DNA of 64,000 nucleotides from JAVDCA01 sp035293985 (GCA_035293985.1 DATGLS010000052.1:248001-312000), one strand, 5' to 3'; shown: positions 8,404 through 16,660, numbered from the stretch's first letter. Made by a program: numbers and translations. Notes: generated from the letters alone by a model not told the origin.

Positions 8404-8500
8404 CCGCCGCCGTGATGCCCGCGAATGCGTCGCGACTGCGGGCATCCACGCCTTCCTTGCCAAGCGCAAAGACGTGCCCGGCATTCGCCGGGCATGACGG
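8404..8500. repeat. Intergenic palindrome with GCCCGGCATTCGCCGGGC hairpin
   Basis: The left part contains GATGCCCGCGAATGCG and CGCGACTGCGGGCATC. The right part is a short hairpin, GCCCGGCATTCGCCGGGC. It follows directly on the stop codon of the exported protein and may also act in transcript ending. Confidence 0.5.
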
Positions 8501-8507
8501 TGAAGCT

Positions 8508-8521
8508 GTGCGAAAGCGCAC
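8508..8521. promoter_or_regulatory. GTGCGAAAGCGCAC inverted repeat, candidate Crp/Fnr-type site
   Basis: A perfect 5-bp inverted repeat around a 4-bp centre, the spacing of Crp/Fnr-family sites. It is 57 bp before the start of the 47-residue gene at 8578. The same 14-mer with one centre change occurs at 45634, 47020 and 51510 in the cyclase region. Confidence 0.5.
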
Positions 8522-8577
8522 TCCTCCGCCTGCCGAAACGTGCGACGCTCCCTCGAGTCGAGGACAGGAGCACGGCC

Positions 8578-8721
8578 ATGTTGGCGGAGATCTTCATCCT
8601 GCGGTTGGAAGCCCTGCTGCGCGTCGCGGCGACGGGCCAGACCACCACGACGGCGAGTGACGTCCGCTTCGTCCCCGTCAAGCTGCTGCCGCCAGGCAAG
8701 CCGGAGCGCGCCGCCGACTGA
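8578..8721 (+). CDS. Small conserved-looking protein, 47 residues
   Basis: The frame begins MLAEIFILRLEALLRVAATG and ends VRFVPVKLLPPGKPERAAD. AGGAG stands eight bases before the ATG. The amphipathic N-terminal helix followed by an RFVP segment is reminiscent of short proteins I associate with Bradyrhizobium-type genomes; the recollection is not verified here. The inverted repeat at 8508-8521 suggests control by a Crp-family regulator. Confidence 0.5.
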   Translation: MLAEIFILRLEALLRVAATGQTTTTASDVRFVPVKLLPPGKPERAAD

Positions 8722-8777
8722 GGGACGCAGGTCGGCAACTCGATGGGACTTGCGCCGACCCGCCGAATGCGGCCCGA

Positions 8778-9227
8778 TCAGCGGCAGCCCGCGACCGAGA
8801 GGGCAAAGCCGCTCAGATCCGCGTTGACCTGCAGGCCGACCTGGTGCCCGATCAGGTGCAGCTCGGCCCCCTTCTCGTTGTGCAGCACGATGCCCTGAAC
8901 CCCGACGCCGACCGCGGCGCCGGCGCCGCCCGCCACGTAGCCGCCCTGCACGTCGCACGGGCTGTGGATGCCGTAGACCCGACCGCGGAAACGCGTCTCC
9001 GAGGCGCCGAAGACGATGCCGCCCGAGATGCCGCCGATCGAGAGCGGATAGTTGCGGCCGCGGAAGTGGAGCATGCCCTGACCGCCCGAGCCGCCGATCA
9101 CCCAGCCGGCCTTGAGCACCGAGAACTCGATGTAGCCTTCGTCGGCGCGCGCGGACGAGGTCGCGGCAACACCCGCGATCGCGGCGAGCGCGATCAGGGC
9201 TGCACGAGTACGGGACGCAAAGCGCAT
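8778..9227 (-). CDS. Secreted glycine-rich protein, possibly EipA/DUF1134-like
   Basis: A 149-residue protein. Residues 1-28 are a signal peptide (ALIALAAIAGVAATSSARA-D). The mature part is all-beta and Gly-rich: GWVIGGSGGQGMLHFRGR, YPLSIGGISGGIVFGASE, FRGRVYGIHSP, then GIVLHNEKGAELHLIGHQVG. The order of strands resembles periplasmic EipA/DUF1134 envelope proteins, but the match is by eye and weak. The start at 9227 is followed by the charged-hydrophobic pattern of a signal peptide. Confidence 0.6.
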   Translation of the reverse strand: MRFASRTRAALIALAAIAGVAATSSARADEGYIEFSVLKAGWVIGGSGGQGMLHFRGRNYPLSIGGISGGIVFGASETRFRGRVYGIHSPCDVQGGYVAGGAGAAVGVGVQGIVLHNEKGAELHLIGHQVGLQVNADLSGFALSVAGCR

Positions 9228-9620
9228 GGGGTTTCCTCCTTTGTTCGTGCGAGTCGCAATCCTATCATAGACCCAATGGCGCGGTCAGGAGCAACTTTGT
9301 TGGCGGACAGTTTGGGCCGCCGCGCCGGCGCGGTCGCGAAGGGCTCTGCCCAGGTGGTGAGCGCGTTGGATCGATGCCCATGCCGCAGGAACCGTAACGC
9401 GGCCGGAAGAATTGCTTCGATGATGATCATCATGCGGTCGCGCAATGCGCGCAGACTCGGCCTTCGCGCTTCGCGCCTGCGCGAGGCGGCGTATGGAAAG
9501 CGGTCGAGCTGTCGGCGCCGAGCCATGATCAGCGACGATCGCCGCGACGATGCGAATGCGACGTGGACGCAACGGTGAGACGCGGCGGCGCCAGCAAATG
9601 GGAATGATGCGAATTCAGCC
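9228..9620. other. Non-coding stretch, no feature recognised
   Basis: About 390 bases between the secreted protein and the Nudix gene. Open frames here lack family-like sequence and good start sites. I see no RNA gene or long palindrome. Confidence 0.4.
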
Positions 9621-10283
9621 ATGAAAGCAGCGAAGCGGAAGACGCGGGCGCCGATCCTCGCGGCGGGCGGCATCGTGGTGCGCCACGACGGCAAGCCGAG
9701 GCTTGCGGTGGTCCAGCTGCGCAAGATGAGCGCCTGGGTGCTGCCCAAGGGCAAGCTCACGGTCGGCGAGAGCGCGATCGCGGCGGCGCGACGCGAGGTG
9801 CTCGAGGAGACCGGGCATCGGGTATCGATCCACGACTTCCTCGGCACGCTTGCCTACGAGACCGGCGGGCGGCCGAAGATCGTGCACTTCTGGCGCATGC
9901 AGGCGCTCGGGGGGCCGGTCGGGCCGCTGATGCGCGACGTCAAGGCGGTGGAGTGGCTCACCCTCGAGGCCGCGATGGCGCGGCTCACCCATGCGCGCGA
10001 GAAGGCCTTCCTCGAGCAGGTCGGGCCGGCCGCGATGCGCCGCGCCGTGCGGCCGCAGCGCAAGAGCGTCTTGCCGCGCCCGCGGCACGTACCCGCGCCG
10101 CAGCTGGTGCCGGTGTCCGAGCCGCTCGACTTCGCCGCGCCGCTGCCGGCGGATGACCTTGCCCACGTCGCGAGGGGGCCGCGCCGGGCGAGCGACCAAA
10201 GCCCGATCGAGAAGACCCTGATCGAGAAAACCTGGGATTGGCTGCGCCAGACCACGCGTCAGGCGCAGGCCTCGCGCGACTGA
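9621..10283 (+). CDS. Nudix hydrolase with basic C-terminal extension
   Basis: A 220-residue protein. Residues about 12-135 form a Nudix domain with the signature GKLTVGESAIAAARREVLEETGH, matching Gx5Ex7REUxEExGU with all metal-binding glutamates. Nudix enzymes hydrolyse nucleoside diphosphates linked to another group; PKGKLTVGE and the FWRMQAL strand resemble diadenosine-polyphosphate or (di)phosphoinositol-type members, so the substrate is uncertain. Residues 140-220 are a Pro/Arg-rich, probably disordered extension ending in a helix (TWDWLRQTTRQ). This extension is not part of the catalytic fold. Confidence 0.85.
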   Translation: MKAAKRKTRAPILAAGGIVVRHDGKPRLAVVQLRKMSAWVLPKGKLTVGESAIAAARREVLEETGHRVSIHDFLGTLAYETGGRPKIVHFWRMQALGGPVGPLMRDVKAVEWLTLEAAMARLTHAREKAFLEQVGPAAMRRAVRPQRKSVLPRPRHVPAPQLVPVSEPLDFAAPLPADDLAHVARGPRRASDQSPIEKTLIEKTWDWLRQTTRQAQASRD

Positions 10284-10356
10284 GCGGCCCGGGCTGCGTT
10301 CATGCGACAGGCAGTGCTATGCTGGCAGCACTCTGTCTGTGCGCGAAGGTGCTTCC

Positions 10357-10602
10357 ATGTCCCATGTTCGATACAAGATCGTCCGCCACGATGAAGGCTG
10401 GGCCTACACGGCCGACGGCGTCTATTCGGAGTCGTTTCCGACCCACGAGCAGGCTCTCGCCGCCGCCCGGCGCGCCGCCCTCGAGCAGCGTGTTCCCGGC
10501 CGCACCGAGACGATCGAGTGGGAAGACGCGCAGGGCCGCTGGCACACCGAGACCGCGCGCGGCACCGACCGCCCGGAAACGGACGTGCAGGACGGGTCGT
10601 GA
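10357..10602 (+). CDS. Small conserved hypothetical protein (DUF2188-like)
   Basis: An 81-residue protein, MSHVRYKIVRHDEGWAYTAD, with FPTHEQALAAARRAALEQ and IEWEDAQGRWHTE. A two-strand start (xYxIVxHDEGWAYT), a helix containing T/S-x-x-x-A-x-x-A-A, and a closing strand W-H-T match small DUF2188-type proteins. GAAGGTG lies before ATG 10357. The function is unknown. Confidence 0.6.
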   Translation: MSHVRYKIVRHDEGWAYTADGVYSESFPTHEQALAAARRAALEQRVPGRTETIEWEDAQGRWHTETARGTDRPETDVQDGS

Positions 10603-10618
10603 GAATTTCGCCGACCCC

Positions 10619-10708
10619 GTAGCCCGGATGGAGCGAAAGCGTAATCCGGGGACAGCCGTTCCCCGGTTGACGCTCTCCCCACATTCCGCTTCGCTCCATG
10701 CGGGCTAC
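10619..10708. repeat. Complete intergenic palindrome, GTAGCCCGGAT family
   Basis: GTAGCCCGGATGGAGCGAAA, then ATCCGGGG, is mirrored by CCCCACATTCCGCTTCGCTCC and ATGCGGGCTAC. The whole can fold into a long imperfect hairpin. Relatives lie at 146-176 and 3582-3652. It fills the gap before the cyclase-family gene. Confidence 0.7.
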
Positions 10709-10730
10709 TGTCTTTCCAGGAAAACCTCCC

Positions 10731-11414
10731 ATGCAAATCGTCGATCTCAGCCGCGACCTCTATCACCGCACGCCGAGCTACCCGGGCCAGCCGCCGATCA
10801 TCCACGGCATCTGGAAGACGCACGAGGAGGCGAAGGCCGAGAACGGCGGCGTGCACGGCAACAGCGTGATGTTCTTCTCCATGCCCGATCATGGCGGCAC
10901 GCACATCGACGCGCCGCGTCATTTCGGCCCCAACGGCACCCCCATCGACCAGTATCCGCTCGAATACTGCATCGTGCCGGGCATCTGCATCGACCTGCGC
11001 CATATCGCGCCGCGCAGCGAGATCACCCCGGCCGACCTCGAGGCCGCGGTGAAGAAGGCCGGCGTGGCGGTGCCGAAGAAGGGCACGGTGCTGCTGTGCA
11101 CCGGCCATCACGAGCGCACCTTTCCGACCAAGGCCTACGCGACCGACAATCCGGGCGTGAACGTCGCGGCGACCGAATGGCTCGCCAAGCAGGGCGTCGT
11201 GCATTTCGGCATCGACTCGATGCGGCCGGGCCCGGAAGGCATGGTCAACACGCTGGTGCACAAGGCGTGCCTCGAGCTCGACATCACCCACATCGAGAGC
11301 CTGTGCAATCTCGAGACCCTGCTCGGCCGCGGCACTTTCCGCTTCATCGGCCTGCCGCTCAAATGGCGCGGCGGCACCGGCTCGCCGATCCGCGCCGTGG
11401 CGGTGTTCGAATAA
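10731..11414 (+). CDS. Cyclase / kynurenine-formamidase-like family protein
   Basis: A 227-residue metal-dependent hydrolase of the cyclase family (PF04199; KynB-like). The diagnostic HGGTHIDAPRHF motif is at residues about 52-63, with metal-binding His and Asp. A second conserved block, GHHERTF, is near residue 125 and FGIDSMRPGP is near 160. The start at 10731 (MQIVDLSRDLYHRTPSYPG) matches the family start LxDLSxxLxxxxPxYPG. Members hydrolyse formylkynurenine or related cyclic/amide substrates. The next gene is a CMD homologue, so a ring-cleavage pathway role is likelier than tryptophan breakdown; kynA and kynU are not nearby. Confidence 0.8.
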   Translation: MQIVDLSRDLYHRTPSYPGQPPIIHGIWKTHEEAKAENGGVHGNSVMFFSMPDHGGTHIDAPRHFGPNGTPIDQYPLEYCIVPGICIDLRHIAPRSEITPADLEAAVKKAGVAVPKKGTVLLCTGHHERTFPTKAYATDNPGVNVAATEWLAKQGVVHFGIDSMRPGPEGMVNTLVHKACLELDITHIESLCNLETLLGRGTFRFIGLPLKWRGGTGSPIRAVAVFE

Positions 11415-11415
11415 C

Positions 11416-11494
11416 GGCGAGCAGCGAATAGGGAGTAGCGAATTAACGGGTGCGGATGGCCTTTCGGCTATTCGCCACTCGCCATTCGCCATTT
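11416..11494. repeat. Intergenic palindrome, GGCGAATAG / CTATTCGCC family
   Basis: GGCGAGCAGCGAATAGGGAG on the left pairs with GGCTATTCGCCACTCGCC and ATTCGCC on the right. Copies of the same family are at 24818-24880 and 27255-27316, always between genes. Confidence 0.65.
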
Positions 11495-11530
11495 CGCCTC
11501 TCCTCAATTTCAGCGCGCCAAGGACCCCGC

Positions 11531-12061
11531 ATGAACCGCCTCATCGACATCCCGCCCGAAAAACTCACCGCCGAGCAGAAGACCGTCTTCGACAATCTCA
11601 CCGCCGGGCGCGGCCGCATCCTCGGTCCCTACAAGGTGTGGATCCACTCGCCGACGGTCGCGGCCGGGATGGAGCACATCGGCACCCATCTCAACAAGCG
11701 CGGCACGCTTTCGACCCGCGAGGTCGAGATCGGCATCCTCGTCATCGCGCAACATTGGGACGCGAATTACGTGCGCCAGGCGCACATCAAGGCCGGCAAG
11801 GCCGCGGGCCTCTCCGATGCGATCATCGAGGCGGTGCTCGCCGGCCGCGATCCGCAGCTCACCGATCCGCACGAGCGCGCCGTGCACCGCTTCGCCGCCG
11901 CGCTGGTCGCGGGCGCGAAGCTCAGCGACGCCGAGTTCGCCGAGATCGAAAAGGCGCTCGGCCGCGCCGGCATCGCCGAGGTGCTGGTGCTGCTCGGCTA
12001 CTACACGGCGGTCGCCCTCGCCATGAAGGTGCACGACGTGCCGGTGCCAGCGCCAACGTGA
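11531..12061 (+). CDS. Carboxymuconolactone decarboxylase family protein
   Basis: A 176-residue protein whose start at 11531 (MNRLIDIPPEKLTAEQKTVF) resembles the LT-P-E-Q opening of plant-associated CMD homologues. RGTLSTREVEIGILVIAQHW is the E-x-x-I-L helix before the active site, followed by ANYVRQAHIKAG, where AhpD-type proteins carry CxxC-H; cysteines are lacking, so peroxidase-reductase chemistry is unlikely. It lies 116 bases after the cyclase-family gene and 236 bases before a Bug receptor, on the same strand. Confidence 0.8.
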   Translation: MNRLIDIPPEKLTAEQKTVFDNLTAGRGRILGPYKVWIHSPTVAAGMEHIGTHLNKRGTLSTREVEIGILVIAQHWDANYVRQAHIKAGKAAGLSDAIIEAVLAGRDPQLTDPHERAVHRFAAALVAGAKLSDAEFAEIEKALGRAGIAEVLVLLGYYTAVALAMKVHDVPVPAPT

Positions 12062-12297
12062 CAGCATTCTACCCAAAGTTGATAATCTTGCCAACGCAAC
12101 CATTTTCGACCTTTGGCGGAACGAACTCGGATTCGCCAATGATTTCAATAGTGACCGTTTCGGGCCGGATCACGATCGCGCCCGGGGGTTGTCGGATAGG
12201 TGCGCCACGATGGCGGTCGACACGCCCACGGAAACTTTGGCAGAACGAAGCGGCCAAAAATACAAGCGTTTTCAACGCTGACCCTGGGAGGACCCGG

Positions 12298-13260
12298 ATG
12301 AACCGACTGCTCGTGCTCGGCGCCGCACTGCTCGCGCTCGCAATACCCGCCGCCGCCCAGGACTATCCAACCCAGCCGATCCATCTGGTCGTCCCGTTCG
12401 GGCCGGGCGGCGGCAGCGACATCGTCAGCCGCATCCTGGCGCAGGAGCTGCAGGCCAAGCTCGGCACGCCGGTCGTCGTCGAGAATCGGCCGGGCGCCGG
12501 CGGCACCATCGGCAATGAGTACATCGCGCATCAGGCCGCCGACGGCTACACGCTCGGCATGATGACGGCCGGGCAGGTGATCTCGGCGGTGATGCGCAAG
12601 TCGATGCCCTACGACGCCCGCACCGCCTTCACGCCGATCGCACAAGTTGCGAGCGCCGGCCTCATCATGGTGGCGCGGCCGGATTTTCCCGCCGACAACG
12701 TCGCCGACCTGATCGCGCTCGCCAAGGCCAAGCCCGGAAAGATCGTGTTCGGCAGCCCCGGCTTCGGCGCGACGCAGCACCTCGCGGCCGAGCTGTTCAA
12801 GCAGACCGCCAACGTCGACATGCTGCATGTCCCGTTCCGCACCACGCCGGATGCGCTGACGGCGCTGCTCGCCGGCCAGGTGAACGTGGTGTTCGAGACG
12901 GTCTCCGCCGTGCTCGGCCAGGTGCAGGCCGGCAAGCTCAAGGCGCTCGCCGTCACCGGCAAGGACCGCTTTCCCGCCGTGCCCGACGTGCCGGCCGCCA
13001 TCGAGTCGGGCCTGCTGCCCGGTTACGACGTGACCACCTGGTATGGCCTGTTCGGCCCCCGCGGCATGCCGCCCACCGTGGTCGCGCGGCTCAACCACGT
13101 GCTCACCGCGATCGTCGCCGAGCCCGGCGTGCGCGATCGCCTCACCAAGGCCGGCGTGGTGGTGAAGACCTCGACGCCGGAAGCCTTCGGCCAGCTGATG
13201 GCAGACGAGCTCGTGCGCTGGGAAGCCGTACGGGTGAAGGCGGGCTTGCCGAAGCAGTAG
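12298..13260 (+). CDS. Bug-family (TTT) periplasmic substrate-binding protein
   Basis: A 320-residue receptor with a signal peptide (MNRLLVLGAALLALAIPAAA-QDYP) and the Bug/TctC pattern: YPTQPIHLVVPFGPGGGSD, then GTPVVVENRPGAGGTIG, ADGYTLGMMTAG, and GKIVFGSPGFGATQHLAAEL. GGGAGGACCCGG gives a strong ribosome-binding site before ATG 12298. Bug proteins bind carboxylates, aromatic acids or amides in the periplasm and normally feed TctAB permeases, but no tctA or tctB is in the window. The ligand cannot be read from the sequence. A 68-codon minus-strand frame in 12069-12275 contains a protein-like segment but no complete gene. Confidence 0.9.
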   Translation: MNRLLVLGAALLALAIPAAAQDYPTQPIHLVVPFGPGGGSDIVSRILAQELQAKLGTPVVVENRPGAGGTIGNEYIAHQAADGYTLGMMTAGQVISAVMRKSMPYDARTAFTPIAQVASAGLIMVARPDFPADNVADLIALAKAKPGKIVFGSPGFGATQHLAAELFKQTANVDMLHVPFRTTPDALTALLAGQVNVVFETVSAVLGQVQAGKLKALAVTGKDRFPAVPDVPAAIESGLLPGYDVTTWYGLFGPRGMPPTVVARLNHVLTAIVAEPGVRDRLTKAGVVVKTSTPEAFGQLMADELVRWEAVRVKAGLPKQ

Positions 13261-13266
13261 CGTCCG

Positions 13267-13350
13267 TCATGGCGAGGCGCGCAAAGCGCGCCGAAGCAAT
13301 CTCGACCCGCGATGCACGCGGCCCGAGATTGCTTCGCTTCGCTCGCAATG
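13267..13350. repeat. Intergenic palindrome, GCGAAGCAATCTCG family
   Basis: ATGGCGAGGCGCGCAAAGCG and GAAGCAATCTCGACCCGCG are mirrored by GCACGCGGCCCGAGATTGC and TTCGCTTCGCTCGCAATGAC. A second copy is at 19593-19684. Confidence 0.65.
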
Positions 13351-13393
13351 ACTGCTATGGTTTTGCAACAATCAAAACCAGGGAGAAACGCAC

Positions 13394-13984
13394 ATGAACC
13401 GCCGCTCGCTCATCAAGTCGGCGCTGCTCGTCGGGGCCGCCGCAAGCTTCCCGCGCCTCGCCGCCGCGCAGGCCGGCTGGACCACCCTGTTCGACGGCAA
13501 GAACCTCGACAACTTCAGCCCGATCGGCGACGCCAACTGGCGGATCGAGAATGGCGTGCTCGTCGCCGACAAGGCGTCGAAGATCAGCTACCAGGTGTCG
13601 AAGCAGGACTACACCGATTTCGAGTTGCGCGCCGAGTTCTGGGTGAGCGACGATGCCAACAGCGGCGTCTTCATCCGCTGCACCGATCCGAACGTCGTCA
13701 ACGGCAAGAACGCCTATGAGGTGAACATCTTCGACCAGCGGCCGGATCCGAAATACGCGACCGCCGCAATCGTCGATGTCGCGCCCTCATCGCAAGTCGT
13801 CAAGGCCGGCGGCAAGTGGAGCACGTTCGAGATCACCGCCAAGGGCCCGCGCTTCGACGTGACGTTCAACGGCATCAAGACCGTCGTCGGTGCGACCGAC
13901 AGCAAGCACGCCAAGGGCCGCATCGCCCTGCAATACGGCCAGGGCGTGGTGAAATTCCGCAAGGTCGAGATCAAGCCGATGTGA
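13394..13984 (+). CDS. DUF1080 (3-keto-disaccharide hydrolase-like) exported protein
   Basis: A 196-residue protein. MNRRSLIKSALLVGAAASF contains an RRSLIK twin-arginine motif, so Tat export is likely. The mature domain shows the DUF1080 order: WTTLFDGKNLDNF, NWRIENGVLVAD, YTDFELRAEFWVSDDANSGV, YEVNIFDQRPDP, then KWSTFEITAKG and a closing GRIALQYGQG. This concanavalin-like fold is found in secreted glycoside-acting proteins; some members hydrolyse 3-keto-glycosides. The gene lies between a Bug receptor and an LLM monooxygenase. Confidence 0.8.
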   Translation: MNRRSLIKSALLVGAAASFPRLAAAQAGWTTLFDGKNLDNFSPIGDANWRIENGVLVADKASKISYQVSKQDYTDFELRAEFWVSDDANSGVFIRCTDPNVVNGKNAYEVNIFDQRPDPKYATAAIVDVAPSSQVVKAGGKWSTFEITAKGPRFDVTFNGIKTVVGATDSKHAKGRIALQYGQGVVKFRKVEIKPM

Positions 13985-14026
13985 CACGACGCAGGCCGCA
14001 ACGCCCGCACCGCGCCCCCGACACTC

Positions 14027-14115
14027 CGTCATGGCCGGGCTTGTCCCGGCCATCGCCGTCTTGCTTAATGCCGTGCCGCCGAGACGTGGATGGCCGGGAC
14101 ACGCCCGGCAAGACG
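14027..14115. repeat. Intergenic palindrome, ATGGCCGGGC family
   Basis: The left arm is itself a hairpin (ATGGCCGGGCTTGTCCCGGCCAT) and is answered by GATGGCCGGGACACGCCCGGC on the right. It fills most of the gap before the monooxygenase gene. Confidence 0.6.
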
Positions 14116-14138
14116 ATCAGCGGTTCGGAGCGCTCCCC

Positions 14139-15470
14139 ATGCCTTCGCGTCAAATCAAGCTCAATGCCTTCATGCGGCCGGCGAGCATTCACACTGGCGC
14201 CTGGCGCTATCCGGGAGCATGGCCGGACGCGAACTTCAACTTCGCGCGGCTCAAGGACCTCATCCGGCGGCTCGAGGCGGCGAAGTTCGACGCCTTCTTC
14301 ATGGCCGACCATATGGCCGTGCTCAACATGCCGATGGATGCGCTCAAGCGCAGCCACACCGCGACATCGTTCGAGCCGTTCACGCTGCTCTCGGCGCTGT
14401 CGCAGGCGACCGAGCGCATCGGCCTCGTCGCCACCGGCTCGACCACCTTCGATGCGCCCTATCACATCGCCCGCCGCTTCGCGTCGCTCGACCACATCAG
14501 CGGCGGCCGCGCCGGCTGGAACATCGTCACCACCTCGAATCCCGACGCGGCGCTCAACTTCGGCCTCGACGAGCACATGGAGCACGGCGAGCGCTACAAA
14601 CGTGCGCGCGAGTTCTACGACGTGGTGACGGGCTTGTGGGACAGCTGGGCCGATGATGCATTTGTCCGCGATGTCGAGCACGGCATCTTCTTCGATCCCG
14701 CCAAGATGCACGTGCTCGGCCACAGGGGCGAATATCTCTCGGTGCGCGGCCCGCTCAACATCGCCCGCCCGATCCAGGGCTGGCCCGTGGTGGTGCAGGC
14801 GGGCGCCTCGGATTCGGGCCGCCAGCTCGCGGCCGAGACCGCGGAAGCCGTGTTCACGGCGCAGTCGAACATCGCGGCCGGCCGCGAGTTCTATGCCGAG
14901 GTGAAGGGCCGCATGGAGAAGGCCGGCCGCGACCGCGAGCACATGAAGATCATGCCGGCCTGCTTCGTGGTGGTCGGCGACACCGTCGAGGAGGCCAAGG
15001 CGAAGCGGGCGAAGCTCGACAGCCTGGTCGATTATGCGAACTCGATCGCCTCGCTCTCGATCGCGCTCGGGCACGACGCCGCGAAGTTCGACCCGGATGG
15101 TCCGCTGCCGGAGATCCCGGAGAGCAATGCGAGCAAGAGCGGACGCGAGCGGGCGATCGCGCTGGCCAGGCGCGAGAGCCTCACGGTGCGCCAGCTCGCC
15201 CAGCGTCTCGGCGGCTATTCGGGCCTCGCCATGGTGGGCACGCCGCAGACGATCGCGGACGAGATGGAGGAGTGGATCGAGACGCAGGCGAGCGACGGCT
15301 TCACCATCATGTTCCCGTATCTTCCGGGCGGCCTCGACGACTTCTGCGACCGCGTGGTGCCGGAGCTGCAGCGGCGCGGCCTCTACCGCCGCGAGTACGA
15401 GGGCGTGACGCTGCGCGAGAACCTCGGCCTGCCGCGGCCGCCCAACCGGTACTTCGACAACAAGCACTAG
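14139..15470 (+). CDS. LLM-class flavin-dependent monooxygenase (NtaA/SnaA/DszA type)
   Basis: A 443-residue protein of the bacterial luciferase-like fold. It has the NtaA/SnaA/DszA features: AWRYPGAWPDANFNFARLKD near the start, KFDAFFMADHMAVLN, an SGGRAGWNIVTTSNPDAALNF block (flavin-binding barrel), GEYLSVRGPLNIARPIQGWP, and LAPRPNRYF-like end. These enzymes use reduced FMN from a partner reductase to cleave nitrilotriacetate, sulfones or other xenobiotics. No flavin reductase gene lies adjacent. The start at 14139 (MPSRQIKLNAF) matches the family K-L-N-x-F opening. It is separated by 8 bases from the downstream CMD gene, indicating cotranscription. Confidence 0.88.
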   Translation: MPSRQIKLNAFMRPASIHTGAWRYPGAWPDANFNFARLKDLIRRLEAAKFDAFFMADHMAVLNMPMDALKRSHTATSFEPFTLLSALSQATERIGLVATGSTTFDAPYHIARRFASLDHISGGRAGWNIVTTSNPDAALNFGLDEHMEHGERYKRAREFYDVVTGLWDSWADDAFVRDVEHGIFFDPAKMHVLGHRGEYLSVRGPLNIARPIQGWPVVVQAGASDSGRQLAAETAEAVFTAQSNIAAGREFYAEVKGRMEKAGRDREHMKIMPACFVVVGDTVEEAKAKRAKLDSLVDYANSIASLSIALGHDAAKFDPDGPLPEIPESNASKSGRERAIALARRESLTVRQLAQRLGGYSGLAMVGTPQTIADEMEEWIETQASDGFTIMFPYLPGGLDDFCDRVVPELQRRGLYRREYEGVTLRENLGLPRPPNRYFDNKH

Positions 15471-15478
15471 AGGCCGCC

Positions 15479-16180
15479 ATGCATCGCTTGCACGTCCGCG
15501 ATTTAGCGGTTTTGCTGTCGACCGCCGCGGCGCTCGTCGCGGCCTCGCCTCCCACCTTGGCCCAGACCGCCTCGCCCCGCGCGGAGACCCGCATGCCATC
15601 CGACATCGATCCGACCTCCGGCTTCCGCCTGCCGTTGCCCAGGCGTGAGGATCTCGATGAAGCCGCGCGGAAGACCTATGACAGCGCGATGCGGCCGGGC
15701 GAGACCATCGCCGGCCTGCAGGGCCCGGCCGGCGTCCAGCTCTACAGCCCGCGCACGACGCAGCATCTGCGCGCGATCAACCGCTATCTGCGCTACGAGG
15801 CCGGCATCCCGCCGCGCATCCGCGAGATCGCGATCCTGGCGACCGCGCGCGAGCTCGACAGCCAGTTCGAGTGGGTCGCGCACGAGCCGGAAGCGCTCAA
15901 GGAAGGCGTGCCGCAGGCGGTGATCGATGCGATCAAGTATCGCAAGAGCACGGACGGGCTCGAGACGACCGAGGCCGCCGTGATCAATCTCGGCCGCGAG
16001 CTGTGGCGCGACCACAAGGTCAAGTCGGAGACGTTCGCGACGCTCAAGGCCGCGTTCGGCCCGCACAAGCTCGTCGACCTCATTCTGCTGATGGGCAACT
16101 ACGCCGGGACCGCCGCGCTGCTCTCCGCCGTCGACATGCAGCTGCACAAGGGCGAGCAGCCATTGCTGCCGATTCCATGA
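15479..16180 (+). CDS. Exported carboxymuconolactone decarboxylase family protein
   Basis: A 233-residue protein with an N-terminal segment resembling a signal peptide (AVLLSTAAALVAASPPTLA-Q). The CMD domain covers residues about 70-215: IPPRIREIAILATARELDSQ is the key helix, followed by EWVAHEPEALKEGVPQ, in which the H-x-x-x-A pattern is kept, and LVDLILLMGNYAGTAAL near the end. Export of a CMD protein is unusual; a periplasmic role, or a mis-called start with a cytoplasmic protein from MPSDIDPTSGF, are both possible. The gene probably forms an operon with the LLM monooxygenase 8 bases upstream. Confidence 0.8.
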   Translation: MHRLHVRDLAVLLSTAAALVAASPPTLAQTASPRAETRMPSDIDPTSGFRLPLPRREDLDEAARKTYDSAMRPGETIAGLQGPAGVQLYSPRTTQHLRAINRYLRYEAGIPPRIREIAILATARELDSQFEWVAHEPEALKEGVPQAVIDAIKYRKSTDGLETTEAAVINLGRELWRDHKVKSETFATLKAAFGPHKLVDLILLMGNYAGTAALLSAVDMQLHKGEQPLLPIP

Positions 16181-16197
16181 AGGCCGCAGCTCTTCCT

Positions 16198-16660
16198 CAT
16201 CGTGGCGGGAACAATTCTGCGACGATCACCGCGATATCCGGCGGCTCGAGGCGCAGCTCGCCGCCGCTGATGATGCGCGTCGCGACGACGTCGCCTTGCG
16301 CGCGTCATGGATGACGAGCCGCTTGTCGGGATCGACGATCACGGAGTGCTGGATGCTGGCGCGCCGCAATAGACGAGTGCGTCCGGGTGATAGAGGCTGC
16401 GTGCGTCGATACGCACCGCCGCGCTGTCGAGCACGAGCAGGGGATCCCTGCCCCGGCAGTCGCTCGGTCGAGCGCGCGTGCCATCCGGTATTTGACATCG
16501 CCGTGCATGACGCGCTCGGGCGCCATCGCGACCGGGACGTCGTCGAACAGCTCCCATTGGTCGCTCTGACGCTCGGCCGGACGAGAATCTCGTCCCTCGT
16601 CATCAGGTGCTTGCGGAGCTCGGCCGTGTGACAAGGATACTCCGATAGCATTGCGATGCA
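16198..16660 (-). pseudogene. Decayed Uma2-family gene
   Basis: Pieces of a Uma2 protein are readable in order on the minus strand but in changing frames: QWELFDDVPVAMAPERVMHG, then AAVRIDARSLYHPDALVYCG, then VIVDPDKRLVIHDAR, then ATRIISGGELRLEPPDIAVI. At least three frameshifts separate them. The order and spacing match the intact Uma2 gene at 5872-6423. The gene is clearly non-functional. It lies downstream of the LLM-CMD pair in convergent orientation. Confidence 0.75.

Noticed and set aside
12069..12275. 68-codon minus frame with a protein-like PETVTIEIIGESEFVPP segment
   Set aside because: It may be a gene fragment, but it has no ATG start, no ribosome-binding site and no recognised family.
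11638..13260. 540-codon frame that seems to join a CMD protein and a Bug receptor
   Set aside because: The first part is out of frame with the real CMD gene at 11531; only the part from 12298 is a protein, with its own ribosome-binding site and signal peptide.
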